From the NCBI GenBank assembly GCA_002280475.1, contig NCEB01000001.1, positions 62,001 through 126,000 of the forward strand: a stretch of 64,000 nucleotides of DNA, read 5' to 3'. Origin of the DNA: Brevundimonas subvibrioides. GTDB lineage: Bacteria > Pseudomonadota > Alphaproteobacteria > Caulobacterales > Caulobacteraceae. A program made the position numbers and the translations under genes. Of the stretch, positions 26,291 to 35,745 are shown one piece after another. Numbering within the stretch: position 1 is the stretch's first letter; the number at the start of each line of letters is the position of its first letter. A model generated the notes under the pieces. It was given only the letters and a program-made list of their open reading frames with translations, was not told the origin of the DNA and ran no database searches.

Positions 26291-27591
26291 TGACGTCCCT
26301 CGCCGCCCTCCTCCTCGGCTTGATTGCCCAGGGCGATGCGCCCGCGCCACCACTCTGCCAGGTGACGGACTATGGCGCGGTCGCCGACGACGCCCGACTT
26401 GATGACGCCGGGCTTGAAGCGGCCATGATCGACTGCGCCCGGAGCGGAGGCACTGTCGTGATCCCGCGCGGCGTCTTCGTGACCGGCGGCGTGAACCTGC
26501 GCAGCGGCGTGACCCTGCATCTCGCCGGCGGCGCTGTGCTCAGGGGATCGTCACGATTGTCGGACTATCGCACCGTCCGGGAGGGCGAGCGTCAGGCCCA
26601 GGGCGTGGTGACGGCGGTGAACGTCGAGGATGCCGCCATCACCGGGTCCGGCACCATCGACGGCTCCGGGGGCGATTTCTGGACCGAGGGCGACGCCCGC
26701 CCCGAGGGCGCGGTGGTCGTCCACGGCTGTCGCAATCTGGCGATCCGGGGCGTCACCGTTCGCGATCCGGCCCGTTACAACGGGCGCATGACGGACTGCG
26801 ACGGCGTGGTGGTCGATGGCATCACCATCCGTGCGCCCGCCTTGGCACCGAACAGCGACGGACTGCAGATTCGCGATTCGGCGGACGTCCGCATCTCCAA
26901 CTGCGACATCATCACGGGCGACGACGCCATCGTGCTGAAGGCCAGCCACCGACCCGTCGAACGCATCCTGATCACCAACTGCCGCCTGACCTCGGACGAC
27001 GCCGCGATCAAGTTCGGCACCGGGTCGCGCACCGTGACCCGCCACGTCACGGTCACCAACACCGTCATCACCGACAGCCGCTATGGCATCGCCCTCTTCA
27101 TGCAGGACGGCGGGGTCTATGAGGACAGCCGGTTCACCGACCTGATCATCCAGACCGGTAGCCGACACGTCCGCGACTATCCGATCTTCGTCGACGTCGA
27201 CAGCCGCGAGGGCGGCGGCCCGCACGGTACGATCCGCAACATCACCTTCGATGGTCTGGACATCCGCACGGGCGGCAACATCCTGATCGGCGGCCAGGCG
27301 GATGCGCCGGTGACGGGTCTGACCCTGTCCGATATCCGCATGACGATCGAGGACGCCATCGACCCCACCGCCACGACCGGCAAGCCGCGCGGCAACCGGC
27401 TGCAGGCCCAGCGGACCGGTGCCGCCGACTTCTCGGGCGAGGTGGGTCATATCGTCCTCGGCCATGCTCAGGATACGATCGTCCGCAACGTCCGCATCAC
27501 TGAAACGGAATCCGCCGATCGACGCCCGGCGCTGGTTGAGCGGGAGACCGGCAACACCTTGGTCGATCTCGCCCCCGGGAGTGGGCGGTAG
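26287..27591 (+). CDS. Exported GH28-like beta-helix glycoside hydrolase (second)
   Basis: Protein of 434 residues: a signal peptide (MMTSLAALLLGLIAQGDAPA), the VTDYGAVADDARLDDAG entry strand of pectinase-like beta-helices, then NSDGLQIR and GDDAIVLKA with the catalytic Asp residues, and SDDAAIKFGTGS further on. Only distantly related to the gene before it. The ATG at 26287 overlaps the previous stop (ATGA). Its stop is 1 base from the stop of the convergent transporter gene. Confidence 0.83.
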   Translation: MMTSLAALLLGLIAQGDAPAPPLCQVTDYGAVADDARLDDAGLEAAMIDCARSGGTVVIPRGVFVTGGVNLRSGVTLHLAGGAVLRGSSRLSDYRTVREGERQAQGVVTAVNVEDAAITGSGTIDGSGGDFWTEGDARPEGAVVVHGCRNLAIRGVTVRDPARYNGRMTDCDGVVVDGITIRAPALAPNSDGLQIRDSADVRISNCDIITGDDAIVLKASHRPVERILITNCRLTSDDAAIKFGTGSRTVTRHVTVTNTVITDSRYGIALFMQDGGVYEDSRFTDLIIQTGSRHVRDYPIFVDVDSREGGGPHGTIRNITFDGLDIRTGGNILIGGQADAPVTGLTLSDIRMTIEDAIDPTATTGKPRGNRLQAQRTGAADFSGEVGHIVLGHAQDTIVRNVRITETESADRRPALVERETGNTLVDLAPGSGR

Positions 27592-27592
27592 G

Positions 27593-28990
27593 TCAGGTCT
27601 GTTCGAAGCCCGGCTCCACGCCTTGTTCGGTGGCGCGGCTGACGCGGGCGTGCTCGGCCTGGTCCAGTCGGTAGCCCCACATGATCATCGCCGACAGGAC
27701 GACGCCGATCAGGGGCACCACCGTCATGATGACCTTGATGCCGTCGGCGGTGGCGGGGGTCACATCGACGCCGTCGACATAGCCGATGGCGAACAGCAGC
27801 CAGCCGAACAGGAATCCGTTGACGCCGAGCGCCAGCTGCTTGGCGAAGCTGGCCAGGCCGAACACCTTGGCGTCGTGGCGCTGGCCGGTGACGTGGGCGT
27901 TGTATTCGACCGTGTCGGGCAGCATGGCCCAGAACAGCACCTGATAGCCGACGTTGGCGGCCGAAACGGCGGTCAGCAGGAGAGCCGCGATGACCGGGTC
28001 CCGCGACGGGATGAGCCAGAAGGCGGCATAGGCGACCGCGCTCCAGACATTGGCCAGCAGCCAGGCGTCACGCTTGGACCGTTTCCTCGCCACCCAGGCC
28101 CAGAAGGGGCTGAACATCAGATTGGCGATCAGCGCCAGAGGCACCAGGGTGTCCCTGAGATCCGGGCGCTCCAGGGTGTGGTTGACGTAGTAGGTCAGGG
28201 CCTTGTTGGTCATGGTGAAGGCGAGCGACGAGACGATGATGCAGGCGAAAACCCGCATCAGCGGTCCGTTCAGACGCAGCATCCGGCCCACCGTGCGCGC
28301 ATCGTCGCCGACCGCCTTCAGCGAGAAGCCCACCGGGTTGAGCTCCACCTCGCGCGGCGGCTCGCGCGTCTCAAGAAAGCACAGCCAGAAGATCGGCAAG
28401 GACAGCAGACCGACAGCGCCGGCGGCGATGACATAGGCGAAGGGGTTGCCCTCTCCGCCCGCCCGCTCGACCAGGGTCGGCATCAGATAGGTCACCGCCG
28501 CCCCGCCCGAAAAGGCGAACACCATCCGCCACCCCGCCAGCGAGGCCCGCTCGTTCGCGTCGCCCGAGATGCGGGCCGACAACGACGAATAGGGGATCGA
28601 CACCACCGAATAGGCGGTCCGCATCAGGATCTGGCTGAGCAGGGCGTAGAGGAACAGACCCGACTGTTCAGCGAAGGCCCCGCCTGACGGGCTCAGGAAA
28701 CACAGGGCGAAACAGACCGCCACGGCCGGGCTGGCGAACACCAGATAGGGCCGATAGCTGCCCCACCTGGTCCGGGTCCGGTCGGCGATGGCACCGATCA
28801 CGGAATCGGCGAACCCATCCCACAGGCTGGCGACCAGGAAGACCGTTCCGGCGAGCCGGGGATCCAGCCCCAGGACGTCGGTGTAGAAGGGCATCAGCAG
28901 CAGATTCAGCGTCTGCCAATACAGGTTGAAGCCGAAGTCGCCCACGGCCCAGCCGAGCTTGCGGCGCAGCGGAAGCGGCGCGGCGGTCAC
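27593..28990 (-). CDS. GPH-family sugar:cation symporter (MFS)
   Basis: Inner-membrane transporter of 465 residues with about 12 hydrophobic segments, of the glycoside-pentoside-hexuronide group. Typical sequences are KLGWAVGDFGFNLYWQTLN at the start, DGFADSVIGAIADRTRTRWG (loop 2-3), and LPDTVEYNAHVTGQRHDAKV, which is close to the GPH signature. Last gene of the manD-GH2-transporter operon, overlapping the GH2 stop by 4 bases, so beta-glucuronides or hexuronates are the likely cargo. Confidence 0.88.
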   Translation of the reverse strand: MTAAPLPLRRKLGWAVGDFGFNLYWQTLNLLLMPFYTDVLGLDPRLAGTVFLVASLWDGFADSVIGAIADRTRTRWGSYRPYLVFASPAVAVCFALCFLSPSGGAFAEQSGLFLYALLSQILMRTAYSVVSIPYSSLSARISGDANERASLAGWRMVFAFSGGAAVTYLMPTLVERAGGEGNPFAYVIAAGAVGLLSLPIFWLCFLETREPPREVELNPVGFSLKAVGDDARTVGRMLRLNGPLMRVFACIIVSSLAFTMTNKALTYYVNHTLERPDLRDTLVPLALIANLMFSPFWAWVARKRSKRDAWLLANVWSAVAYAAFWLIPSRDPVIAALLLTAVSAANVGYQVLFWAMLPDTVEYNAHVTGQRHDAKVFGLASFAKQLALGVNGFLFGWLLFAIGYVDGVDVTPATADGIKVIMTVVPLIGVVLSAMIMWGYRLDQAEHARVSRATEQGVEPGFEQT

Positions 28991-30726
28991 CGCGTGTCCT
29001 TCCAGAGGTCGCGCAGGACGAAGGCCGCGCGCTTGGGCTGGCGGTCGCGGGTGAAGACACCCTTCAGGTTCAGCACCACGCGGCGCGAATGCTGGGCCGT
29101 GCGGAAGTCGGCGAAGTTCCAGACGTGTCCGCCGATGCAGGCGGGGTGGGCCTGGATCTCGGCCCAGAAGGCGGCGATCAGATCGGCCTGGTATTCCTCG
29201 GTGAACAGCTGGGGCGAGGTGGAATGCTGGCCGGCCAGGGCGTCGGCCCCGAACTCGGCCACGAACACCGGCTTGCCGTGGGCCGCCACGGCGTCGAGGT
29301 CGGCGCGCAGCAGCGCGACCGCCCGCTCGATCTGGGCCGGGGCCTGATACCAGCCGAAATAGCGGTTGATCGACACGATGTCGGCCTGTTCGAACGCCGG
29401 ATCGTCCAGCCCGGCATAGCCGACGTTGGCGTGGGTCAGGGGACGGGTCGGGTCGAGGTCGCGAGCGTGGCCGAACAGATCCTTCCAGTAGGGACCGGAC
29501 CGCCAGCGATACTCCGGCTCGGCCAGGTAGCCCGGCTCGTTGGCGAGGGACCAGGCGATGACGCTGGGGCGGTGGCCGTCGCGCGCGATCAGGGCTTCGA
29601 CCGCCGCCCGGTGCTGCGCCAGGGTCGCCTCGGTCACCTGGCGGAAGTCGAGATTGACCGAGAAGACCTCGTCGATCACCAGGATGCCCCGCTCGTCGGC
29701 GAAATCGAGGAAGTCTTCGCTGTAGGGGTAATGGGAGGTCCGAACCGAGTTGGCGTGGGTCCAGTCCAGCAGGCCGAAGTCCTTCACCAGTTGCGGAAGA
29801 TCGAGGCCGCGCCCCCGGATCGGTCCGTCCTCGTGCTTGCCGAAGCCCTTGAGCGTGACAGGTTCGCCGTTCAGCAGCAGCGCGTGGCCGCGCGCCTCGA
29901 CGTCGCGGAAGCCGGTGCGGAGGTCGATCCGGTCGGCGACGATGCCCAGCGCATCCAGCCGCTCGACGACGACGTCGTAGAGCGCGGGGTCGGCGGGCGA
30001 CCAGGGGCGGACGTCGGGCACGCGCAGGCTGATCGGCTCCCCCGCGAGGCCCTCGGCCTCGACGTCCGCGAGGGCGACGCGGATGCGCGAGCCCGGCGGA
30101 GCCTCGGCCGTGAGGGTGAGCGTGCCGTCCGCCGAGGCGCGCAGCCGCACCGCTTCGATCCCGCCCATCGGCGTCGCCGTCAGCCAGACGGGGCGGTTCA
30201 GTCCGCCGTACGGGAAGAAGTCGAAGCGAACCGCCGGGCGGTATTCGTCGCGTACGCGACCCTCGGCGACATACTGTTCCATGCCGACGCCGGACGTGGG
30301 TCCGTCCAGAGACAGCCGGTTATCGACGCGGGCGACGATCCGGACCGTCCGGCCCGCGACCAGCCGGTCGCTGTCGATCTCGAACGGCAGGAAGGCGGGG
30401 CCGCTCTCGCCCGCAAAGACGCCGTCCACGAACACGCGCGCCGAAAAATCCGCGCTGTCGAACCTCAGCCGGATGCCCCGCCCCTCGAACGACGTCGGCA
30501 CGGAGACGTCGGTCTGGAGCCAGGCGGCACCCTGGTAATCCATGAACCCGGCCTCGGCGAGTTGCTCGTTCCACGAGCCCGGCACGGCGACGGGATGGGT
30601 GCCAGCGGGGTCCGATCCAGCGCCCCAGTCCCCCGCCTCGCCCTCGTCGTTCAGATCGAAGCGGATGCGCCAGATGCCGCTCAAATCAATGACGTCGCGA
30701 AAGGCGTTCCGCTGGGGGCGGATCAC
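28987..30726 (-). CDS. GH2 beta-glucuronidase, cytoplasmic
   Basis: Glycoside hydrolase of 579 residues with no signal peptide. It has the sugar-binding jelly roll (DLSGIWRIRFD, VPGSWNEQ), the immunoglobulin-like middle domain and a TIM barrel. Acid/base is E397 in SLANEPG, nucleophile E491 in VAEFGADA. HVWNFADFRT carries the Asn-Phe-Ala-Asp-Phe block that binds the glucuronate carboxylate in UidA-type enzymes. One base separates its start from the manD stop, so free glucuronate released inside the cell can pass straight to UxaC and ManD. Confidence 0.9.
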   Translation of the reverse strand: MIRPQRNAFRDVIDLSGIWRIRFDLNDEGEAGDWGAGSDPAGTHPVAVPGSWNEQLAEAGFMDYQGAAWLQTDVSVPTSFEGRGIRLRFDSADFSARVFVDGVFAGESGPAFLPFEIDSDRLVAGRTVRIVARVDNRLSLDGPTSGVGMEQYVAEGRVRDEYRPAVRFDFFPYGGLNRPVWLTATPMGGIEAVRLRASADGTLTLTAEAPPGSRIRVALADVEAEGLAGEPISLRVPDVRPWSPADPALYDVVVERLDALGIVADRIDLRTGFRDVEARGHALLLNGEPVTLKGFGKHEDGPIRGRGLDLPQLVKDFGLLDWTHANSVRTSHYPYSEDFLDFADERGILVIDEVFSVNLDFRQVTEATLAQHRAAVEALIARDGHRPSVIAWSLANEPGYLAEPEYRWRSGPYWKDLFGHARDLDPTRPLTHANVGYAGLDDPAFEQADIVSINRYFGWYQAPAQIERAVALLRADLDAVAAHGKPVFVAEFGADALAGQHSTSPQLFTEEYQADLIAAFWAEIQAHPACIGGHVWNFADFRTAQHSRRVVLNLKGVFTRDRQPKRAAFVLRDLWKDTR

Positions 30727-30727
30727 C

Positions 30728-32008
30728 CTACCAGTTCCACAGGGTGCCGTCGGTCAGGCGCGCGATGGGCAGCTGGCGCGGATCGTAGGGGTATCGAGCG
30801 GCCAAAGCCTCGTCGATATCGACCCCATGGCCTGGCCGGTCGCCGGGGATCAGGAAGCCGGCCCCGAAGCGGTAGTCGTGGGGGAAGACGGCGTCGGTCG
30901 CCTCGGTGTGGCGCATGTATTCCTGGATGCCGAAGTTGGGGACCCAGGCGTCGAAGTGAACGGCCGCGCCCAGGGTCACCGGCGACAGGTCGGTGGCACC
31001 GTGGCAGCCCGTCCGCACCCCCCATACGGCCGCGAAATCGGCGATCCGGCGCAGATGGGTCAGGCCGCCCGCCCCGACGATGGTCGTGCGGATATAGTCG
31101 ATCAGCTGTTCCTGGATCAGGTCCTTGCAGTCCCAGATCGTATTGAACACCTCGCCGACCGCCAGAGGCGTCGTCGTGTGCTGGCGGACCAGACGGAAGG
31201 CCTCCTGGTTCTCGGCCGGGGTGGCGTCCTCCAGCCAGAACAGGTCGTAGGGCTCCAACGACTTGCCCAGACGCGCGGCCTCCTGCGGCGTCATGCGGTG
31301 ATGGCCGTCGTGCAGCAGACGCGGCTCGGGCCCATAGGTGTCGCGCAGCCGCTGGAACAGCTTGGGCACATGGGTCAGGTAGCGGCGCGTGTCCCACACG
31401 GTCTCGGTCGGCAGGGAGGCGTCGGCGGGCTCGTAGTGCATCTCGCCACGGCCCACCCCATAGGCGTTGGTCAGGCCGGGCACGCCGGTCTGGGCGCGGA
31501 TGGCCTGATAGCCCAGGTCGATGTAGCGACCGACGGCGTCGACCGTCTCTTCGATGTCGGCGCCGTTGGCATGGCCGTAGACCATCACCCGGTCGCGCGA
31601 CCGGCCGCCCAGAAGCTCGTGCAGGGGCGCGCCCAGCGCCTTGCCCTTGATGTCCCACAGGGCGACGTCGACCGCCGCGATGGCCCGCATGGTCACCGGG
31701 CCGCGCCGCCAGTAGGAGCCGCGATAGAGCAGCTGCCAGGTGTCCTCGATGCGCCTGGCGTCGCGCCCGATCAGCAGCGGACAGACGTGGTCGTTCAGAT
31801 AGGCGACAACCGCCATCTCGCGCCCGTTCAGGGTCGCGTCGCCGATGCCATAGACGCCCTGATCGGTCTCGATCTTGAGGGTGACGAAGTTGCGCCCGGG
31901 GCAGGTTACGATGACCCGCGCGGCGGTGATGAGCAGAGGCGAGGCGACCCCGACCAGACCAGACCCGTCGGCCCTCACGGTGCGGGCGTCTCCATCGGCG
32001 GCGGGCAT
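30728..32008 (-). CDS. manD: D-mannonate dehydratase (ManD/RspA, enolase superfamily)
   Basis: Converts D-mannonate to 2-keto-3-deoxy-D-gluconate in the glucuronate pathway; 426 residues, cytoplasmic. The sequence is very like Caulobacter Man[69 protein letters not shown] and [11 protein letters not shown]. The ATG at 32008 gives about 25 residues more than the usual family start, so a start further in is possible. First gene of a three-gene operon divergent from the fadR-type regulator. Confidence 0.92.
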   Translation of the reverse strand: MPAADGDARTVRADGSGLVGVASPLLITAARVIVTCPGRNFVTLKIETDQGVYGIGDATLNGREMAVVAYLNDHVCPLLIGRDARRIEDTWQLLYRGSYWRRGPVTMRAIAAVDVALWDIKGKALGAPLHELLGGRSRDRVMVYGHANGADIEETVDAVGRYIDLGYQAIRAQTGVPGLTNAYGVGRGEMHYEPADASLPTETVWDTRRYLTHVPKLFQRLRDTYGPEPRLLHDGHHRMTPQEAARLGKSLEPYDLFWLEDATPAENQEAFRLVRQHTTTPLAVGEVFNTIWDCKDLIQEQLIDYIRTTIVGAGGLTHLRRIADFAAVWGVRTGCHGATDLSPVTLGAAVHFDAWVPNFGIQEYMRHTEATDAVFPHDYRFGAGFLIPGDRPGHGVDIDEALAARYPYDPRQLPIARLTDGTLWNW

Positions 32009-32064
32009 GCGACAATCCTGTGCTAGAACACATGACACCCTAGGCGGCCGATTTTGGATTGTCC

Positions 32065-32078
32065 AGATTGGTCAGGCC
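32065..32078 (+). promoter_or_regulatory. Putative FadR-type operator between manD and the regulator gene
   Basis: AGATTGGTCAGGCC is identical to 22387-22400. On the minus strand a plausible manD promoter (TGGACA, 17 bp, TAGGGT) starts right beside it, so binding here could control both divergent operons. Confidence 0.5.
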
Positions 32079-32094
32079 AGATAGAAGAGTGGTC

Positions 32095-32853
32095 ATGTCC
32101 GCCAAGTCCGAAACCAAGAGGCTTTACGAGCAGGTCGCCGAGGCGCTGGCCGCGCGGATCGCGGCCGGCGAGCCCAGGGTGGGCGAGCGCCTGCCGTCCG
32201 AACGCGATCTGGCCCAGACCTTCGGTGTCTCACGCCCGACCGTGCGCGAGGCCGTGATCGCGCTGGAGCTGGACGGCCTGGTCGAGGTCAAGATGGGCTC
32301 CGGCGTCTATGTCCGGGCCAAACGGCCGACGGGCGGCAAGGCCGGCGAGACCGACATCGGGCCGTTCGAACTGCTGGAAGCGCGTCGCGCGGTCGAGGGC
32401 GAGGCCTGCGCCATGGCGGCCCTGCGCATGACGCCCGACACCATCGCCCAGCTCCGCGCCCTGGTCGACGAGATGGAGGACGAGAACGCCCGCGACGTGG
32501 TCATGAGCGAGGACGCCGACCGGCGCTTTCACATGGTGATCGTCGAGGCGACCCAGAACAGCGCGATGATCCAGGCCGTTCGCGGCCTGTGGGACGCGCG
32601 CAGCCGTTCGCCCCAGCACCAGTTCCTGTCCCAGAAGGTCCGGGCTGCGGGGGTCAAGCCGCGCATCAACGAGCACGCCGCCATCGTCGAGGCCCTGAAC
32701 ATGCGCGACCCCGCCGCCGCCCGTGCGGCCATGCGCGATCACCTGACCCGGGTGATCGAGTCCCTGCTGGAAGCCACCGAGACCGAGGCGATGGAGGAGG
32801 CCCGCGCCCGGATCGCCCAACAGCGCGAACGCTACGCCGCGACGACCCACTGA
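32095..32853 (+). CDS. FadR-subfamily GntR regulator of uronate genes
   Basis: Cytoplasmic regulator of 252 residues. The N-terminal winged helix (LYEQVAEALAARIAAG, LPSERDLAQTFGVSRPTVRE, LDGLVEVKMGSGVYV) is followed by a helical FCD ligand domain with metal-binding His/Asp positions around DADRRFHMVIVEATQN and INEHAAIVEAL. Closest in type to UxuR/ExuR-like repressors released by uronates. It heads and overlaps the uxaC operon by one base (TGATG), so it is expected to autoregulate. The ATG at 32095 is the first good start after the operator. Confidence 0.9.
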   Translation: MSAKSETKRLYEQVAEALAARIAAGEPRVGERLPSERDLAQTFGVSRPTVREAVIALELDGLVEVKMGSGVYVRAKRPTGGKAGETDIGPFELLEARRAVEGEACAMAALRMTPDTIAQLRALVDEMEDENARDVVMSEDADRRFHMVIVEATQNSAMIQAVRGLWDARSRSPQHQFLSQKVRAAGVKPRINEHAAIVEALNMRDPAAARAAMRDHLTRVIESLLEATETEAMEEARARIAQQRERYAATTH

Positions 32854-34268
32854 TGACCCATCCTCTGCGCCTGCACCCCGACCGCCTGTTCCCGGCCGAC
32901 CCCGACACCCGCGCCGTCGCCCGGCGGTTGCACGCCGAGATCAAGGACCTGCCGATCGTCAGTCCGCACGGCCACACCGATCCGTCCTGGTTCGCCCTGA
33001 ACCAGAACTGGAAGAACCCGGCGGAGTTGCTGATCACGCCGGACCACTACGTCTTTCGCATGCTCTACAGCCAGGGCGTGGCCCTGGAGGACCTCGGCGT
33101 CCCGAGAGCCGATGGCGGGCCGGTCGAGACGGACCCCCGCGCGATCTGGCGACGCTTCGCCGAGCGGTATCACCTGTTCCGGGGAACGCCGTCGCGGATG
33201 TGGCACGACTGGGTCTATGCCGAGGTGTTCGGCCTGGACGTGCGTCTGTCGGCCGAGACGGCGGACCACTACTACGACGTCATCGACGCGGCCCTGAAGA
33301 CCGAGGCGTTTCGCCCGCGTGCCCTGTTCGAACGCTATGGCATCGAGGTCATCGCCACGACCGAGGGGCCACTCGACGACCTGGCGCACCACCGGACGAT
33401 CCGCGACAGCGGCTGGTCGGGCAAGGTCGTCACCGCCTATCGGCCCGACCCGGTGATGGACCCGGACTTCGAGGGCTTTCACGACAACCTCGTCCGTTTC
33501 GGCGCCCTGACCGGCGAGGATGTCGGCAGTTGGCAAGGCTATCTGGCGGCGCACCGCACACGCCGGGCGGTCTTCGCCGCGCACGGCGCGACGTCGACCG
33601 ACCACGGCCATCCGACCGCCTTCACCGCCGACCTGCCGCAGGACCAGGCCGCCGCCTTGTACGAGCGCGTCGCGACCGGCCCCGTCTCCGCCACCGACGC
33701 CGAGCTGTTCCGGGGGCAGATGCTGACCGAGATGGCGCGCATGAGCCTGGACGACGGGCTGGTGATGCAGATCCATCCCGGCAGCTTCCGGAACCACAAC
33801 GGCACGGTGTTCACGCGGTTCGGACGGGACAAGGGCGCCGACATCCCGACCCGCACCGACTACGTTTCGGCGTTGAAGCCGTTGCTGGACGCCGTGGGGT
33901 CAGAGCCCGGGCTGACGATCATCCTCTTCACCCTGGACGAGACGGCCTATTCACGAGAGCTCGCCCCACTGGCGGGCCACTATCCGGCGCTGCGGCTCGG
34001 TCCGCCCTGGTGGTTCCACGACAGCCCCGAGGGCATGCGCCGTTTTCGCGAACAGGTGACCGAGACGGCCGGCTTCTACAACACCGTCGGCTTCAACGAC
34101 GACACGCGGGCCTTCCTGTCGATCCCGGCCCGGCACGACGTGGCCCGGCGCATTGACACCGGTTTCCTAGCCCGGCTAGTCGTGGAGCACCGCATCGAGG
34201 AAGACGAGGCTCACGAGTTGGCGCGCGCACTCACATACGACCTGGTCAAGGCGGCCTACAGGCTGTGA
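32853..34268 (+). CDS. uxaC: Uronate isomerase (glucuronate/galacturonate isomerase)
   Basis: Amidohydrolase-superfamily enzyme of 471 residues that turns D-glucuronate into D-fructuronate and D-galacturonate into D-tagaturonate. Diagnostic sequences are PIVSPHGHTDPSWF (metal His pair), YVFRMLYSQG, RMWHDWVYAEVFGL, IATTEGPLDDL, MQIHPGSFRNHN, GPPWWFHDSPEGM and GFNDDTRAFLSIPARHD. Starts at the ATG that overlaps the regulator stop, and overlaps dctP by 4 bases. Confidence 0.95.
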   Translation: MTHPLRLHPDRLFPADPDTRAVARRLHAEIKDLPIVSPHGHTDPSWFALNQNWKNPAELLITPDHYVFRMLYSQGVALEDLGVPRADGGPVETDPRAIWRRFAERYHLFRGTPSRMWHDWVYAEVFGLDVRLSAETADHYYDVIDAALKTEAFRPRALFERYGIEVIATTEGPLDDLAHHRTIRDSGWSGKVVTAYRPDPVMDPDFEGFHDNLVRFGALTGEDVGSWQGYLAAHRTRRAVFAAHGATSTDHGHPTAFTADLPQDQAAALYERVATGPVSATDAELFRGQMLTEMARMSLDDGLVMQIHPGSFRNHNGTVFTRFGRDKGADIPTRTDYVSALKPLLDAVGSEPGLTIILFTLDETAYSRELAPLAGHYPALRLGPPWWFHDSPEGMRRFREQVTETAGFYNTVGFNDDTRAFLSIPARHDVARRIDTGFLARLVVEHRIEEDEAHELARALTYDLVKAAYRL

Positions 34269-35248
34269 CGCAGACCCGACGCGCCCTGATCGCCGCCGCC
34301 CTCGCCGCCCCCGCCGCCGCCTGCGTGCAGGAGATCGGCGAGCGGCCGCTGAGGGGCGCAGACACCCATCCGTCGGGATATCCCACCGTCGCGGCGGTCG
34401 ATCATTTCGGACAGCTGATCTCCGAACGGACGAACGGGCGGCTGAGGCTTCGCAACTACGCCGGCGGCCAGCTGGGCGAAGAAAAGGACACGCTGGAGAT
34501 CACCGTCTTCGGCGGGCTGGACATCAACCGGGTCAATCTGGCGCCGCTGAATCCGATCGAGCCGCTGACGCTGGTGCCGTCGCTGCCGTTCCTGTTCCAG
34601 TCCACCGATCATATGCGCCGATCGCTGGACGGCGCGCCGGGGCGGACGGTGCTGAACGCCCTGGAACGGCACGGCCTGATCGGTCTGGCCTTCTACGACT
34701 CGGGCGAGCGCAGCTTCTACAACACGCGCGGACCGATCCGGACGCCGGCCGACATGCGGGGACTGAAGCTGAGGGTCCAGACCTCGGACCTCTATGTCGC
34801 CCTGGTTCAGGCGCTGGGAGCCAGCCCCATCCCCATGTCCTATGGCGAGGTTTTCCAGGGTCTGGTGCAGGGGGTCGTGGACGGGGCCGAGAACAACTGG
34901 CCCTCGTATCAGGACAGCCGTCATTTCGAGGTCGCCCGCTACTACAGCCTGACGCGGCATGTCATGGCCCCCGAGGTTCTGGTCGCATCGGGACGGACCT
35001 GGGCCAAGCTGACCCCCGCCGACCGCGAGATCATCCGCGCCGCCGCGACCGAAAGCGTGCCCTTCATGCGCGGCCTGTGGGAGGCGCGCGAGCAGACGGC
35101 GCGACAGGCCACCCTCGCGGCGGGTGTCGAGGTGGTGGAGGATCTGGACCGGGCGGCCTTCGAGGCGGCGATGCGACCGGTCTGGGACCGCTTCATCACC
35201 TCCGACGCCCAGCGGACGCTGGTCGAGCAGATCCGGGGCATGGCGTGA
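34265..35248 (+). CDS. dctP: TRAP transporter solute-binding protein (DctP family)
   Basis: Periplasmic receptor of 327 residues, start GTG. The leader (TRRALIAAALAAPAAAC) carries twin arginines and a Cys that may be lipidated. Family marks are GGQLGEEKDTLEITVFGGLD, the substrate-carboxylate Arg region GLKLRVQTSDLYVALVQALG, and PMSYGEVFQGLVQGVVDGAE, then NNWPSY. With dctQM it forms an ion-driven importer; the location between uxaC and uxuB points to hexuronates as cargo. Confidence 0.9.
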   Translation: MTQTRRALIAAALAAPAAACVQEIGERPLRGADTHPSGYPTVAAVDHFGQLISERTNGRLRLRNYAGGQLGEEKDTLEITVFGGLDINRVNLAPLNPIEPLTLVPSLPFLFQSTDHMRRSLDGAPGRTVLNALERHGLIGLAFYDSGERSFYNTRGPIRTPADMRGLKLRVQTSDLYVALVQALGASPIPMSYGEVFQGLVQGVVDGAENNWPSYQDSRHFEVARYYSLTRHVMAPEVLVASGRTWAKLTPADREIIRAAATESVPFMRGLWEAREQTARQATLAAGVEVVEDLDRAAFEAAMRPVWDRFITSDAQRTLVEQIRGMA

Positions 35249-35745
35249 TGCTGGCCGGTCTCGCCTTCGTCTCGCGCTGGATCAGCCGGGGGACCCTCGC
35301 CTTCGCGGCGTTCGGTCTGATCGTCATGACCGGGATTATCGGCTGGTCGGTCTTCGCCCGCTATGTGCTGGGTGACGCCCCGGCCTGGGCCGAGCAGGCG
35401 GCGCTGCTGCTGATGGTGTGGTTCGTGCTGCTGGCGGCCGCCGTGGGGGTGCGCGAGCAGTTCCACCTGGGCATGACGGCCGCGACCGACGCCATGCCGG
35501 AGGGCCTGCGTCGGCTCAGCCGGATCGTGGCGCTGCTGTGCGTCGCGGGCTTCGGCGCGGCCATGGGCGTCTGGGGCGGCGAGCTGGTGGCGCGAACCTG
35601 GGCCTTCGACATCCCGACGCTGGGCGTGCCGAGGGGCGCCGCCTATCTGCCCCTGCCCATCGCCGGCTGGCTGAGTGTCCTGTTCGCGGTCGAACACCTG
35701 ATCACCGAGGCCCGGGGCCGGAAAGTGGAGCCGTTGTGGAGCTGA
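35248..35745 (+). CDS. dctQ: TRAP transporter small permease (DctQ family)
   Basis: Inner-membrane protein of 165 residues with four hydrophobic helices. The conserved WSVFARYVLGDAPAWAEQAA block after the first helix is typical of DctQ. It couples the large permease to the binding protein. It overlaps dctP by one base and dctM by ten. Confidence 0.88.
   Translation: MLAGLAFVSRWISRGTLAFAAFGLIVMTGIIGWSVFARYVLGDAPAWAEQAALLLMVWFVLLAAAVGVREQFHLGMTAATDAMPEGLRRLSRIVALLCVAGFGAAMGVWGGELVARTWAFDIPTLGVPRGAAYLPLPIAGWLSVLFAVEHLITEARGRKVEPLWS

Noticed and set aside
31467-31477. TTGGTCAGGCC inside manD as a third operator
   Set aside because: It lies mid-gene without the full 14-mer and is more simply explained by codon content.
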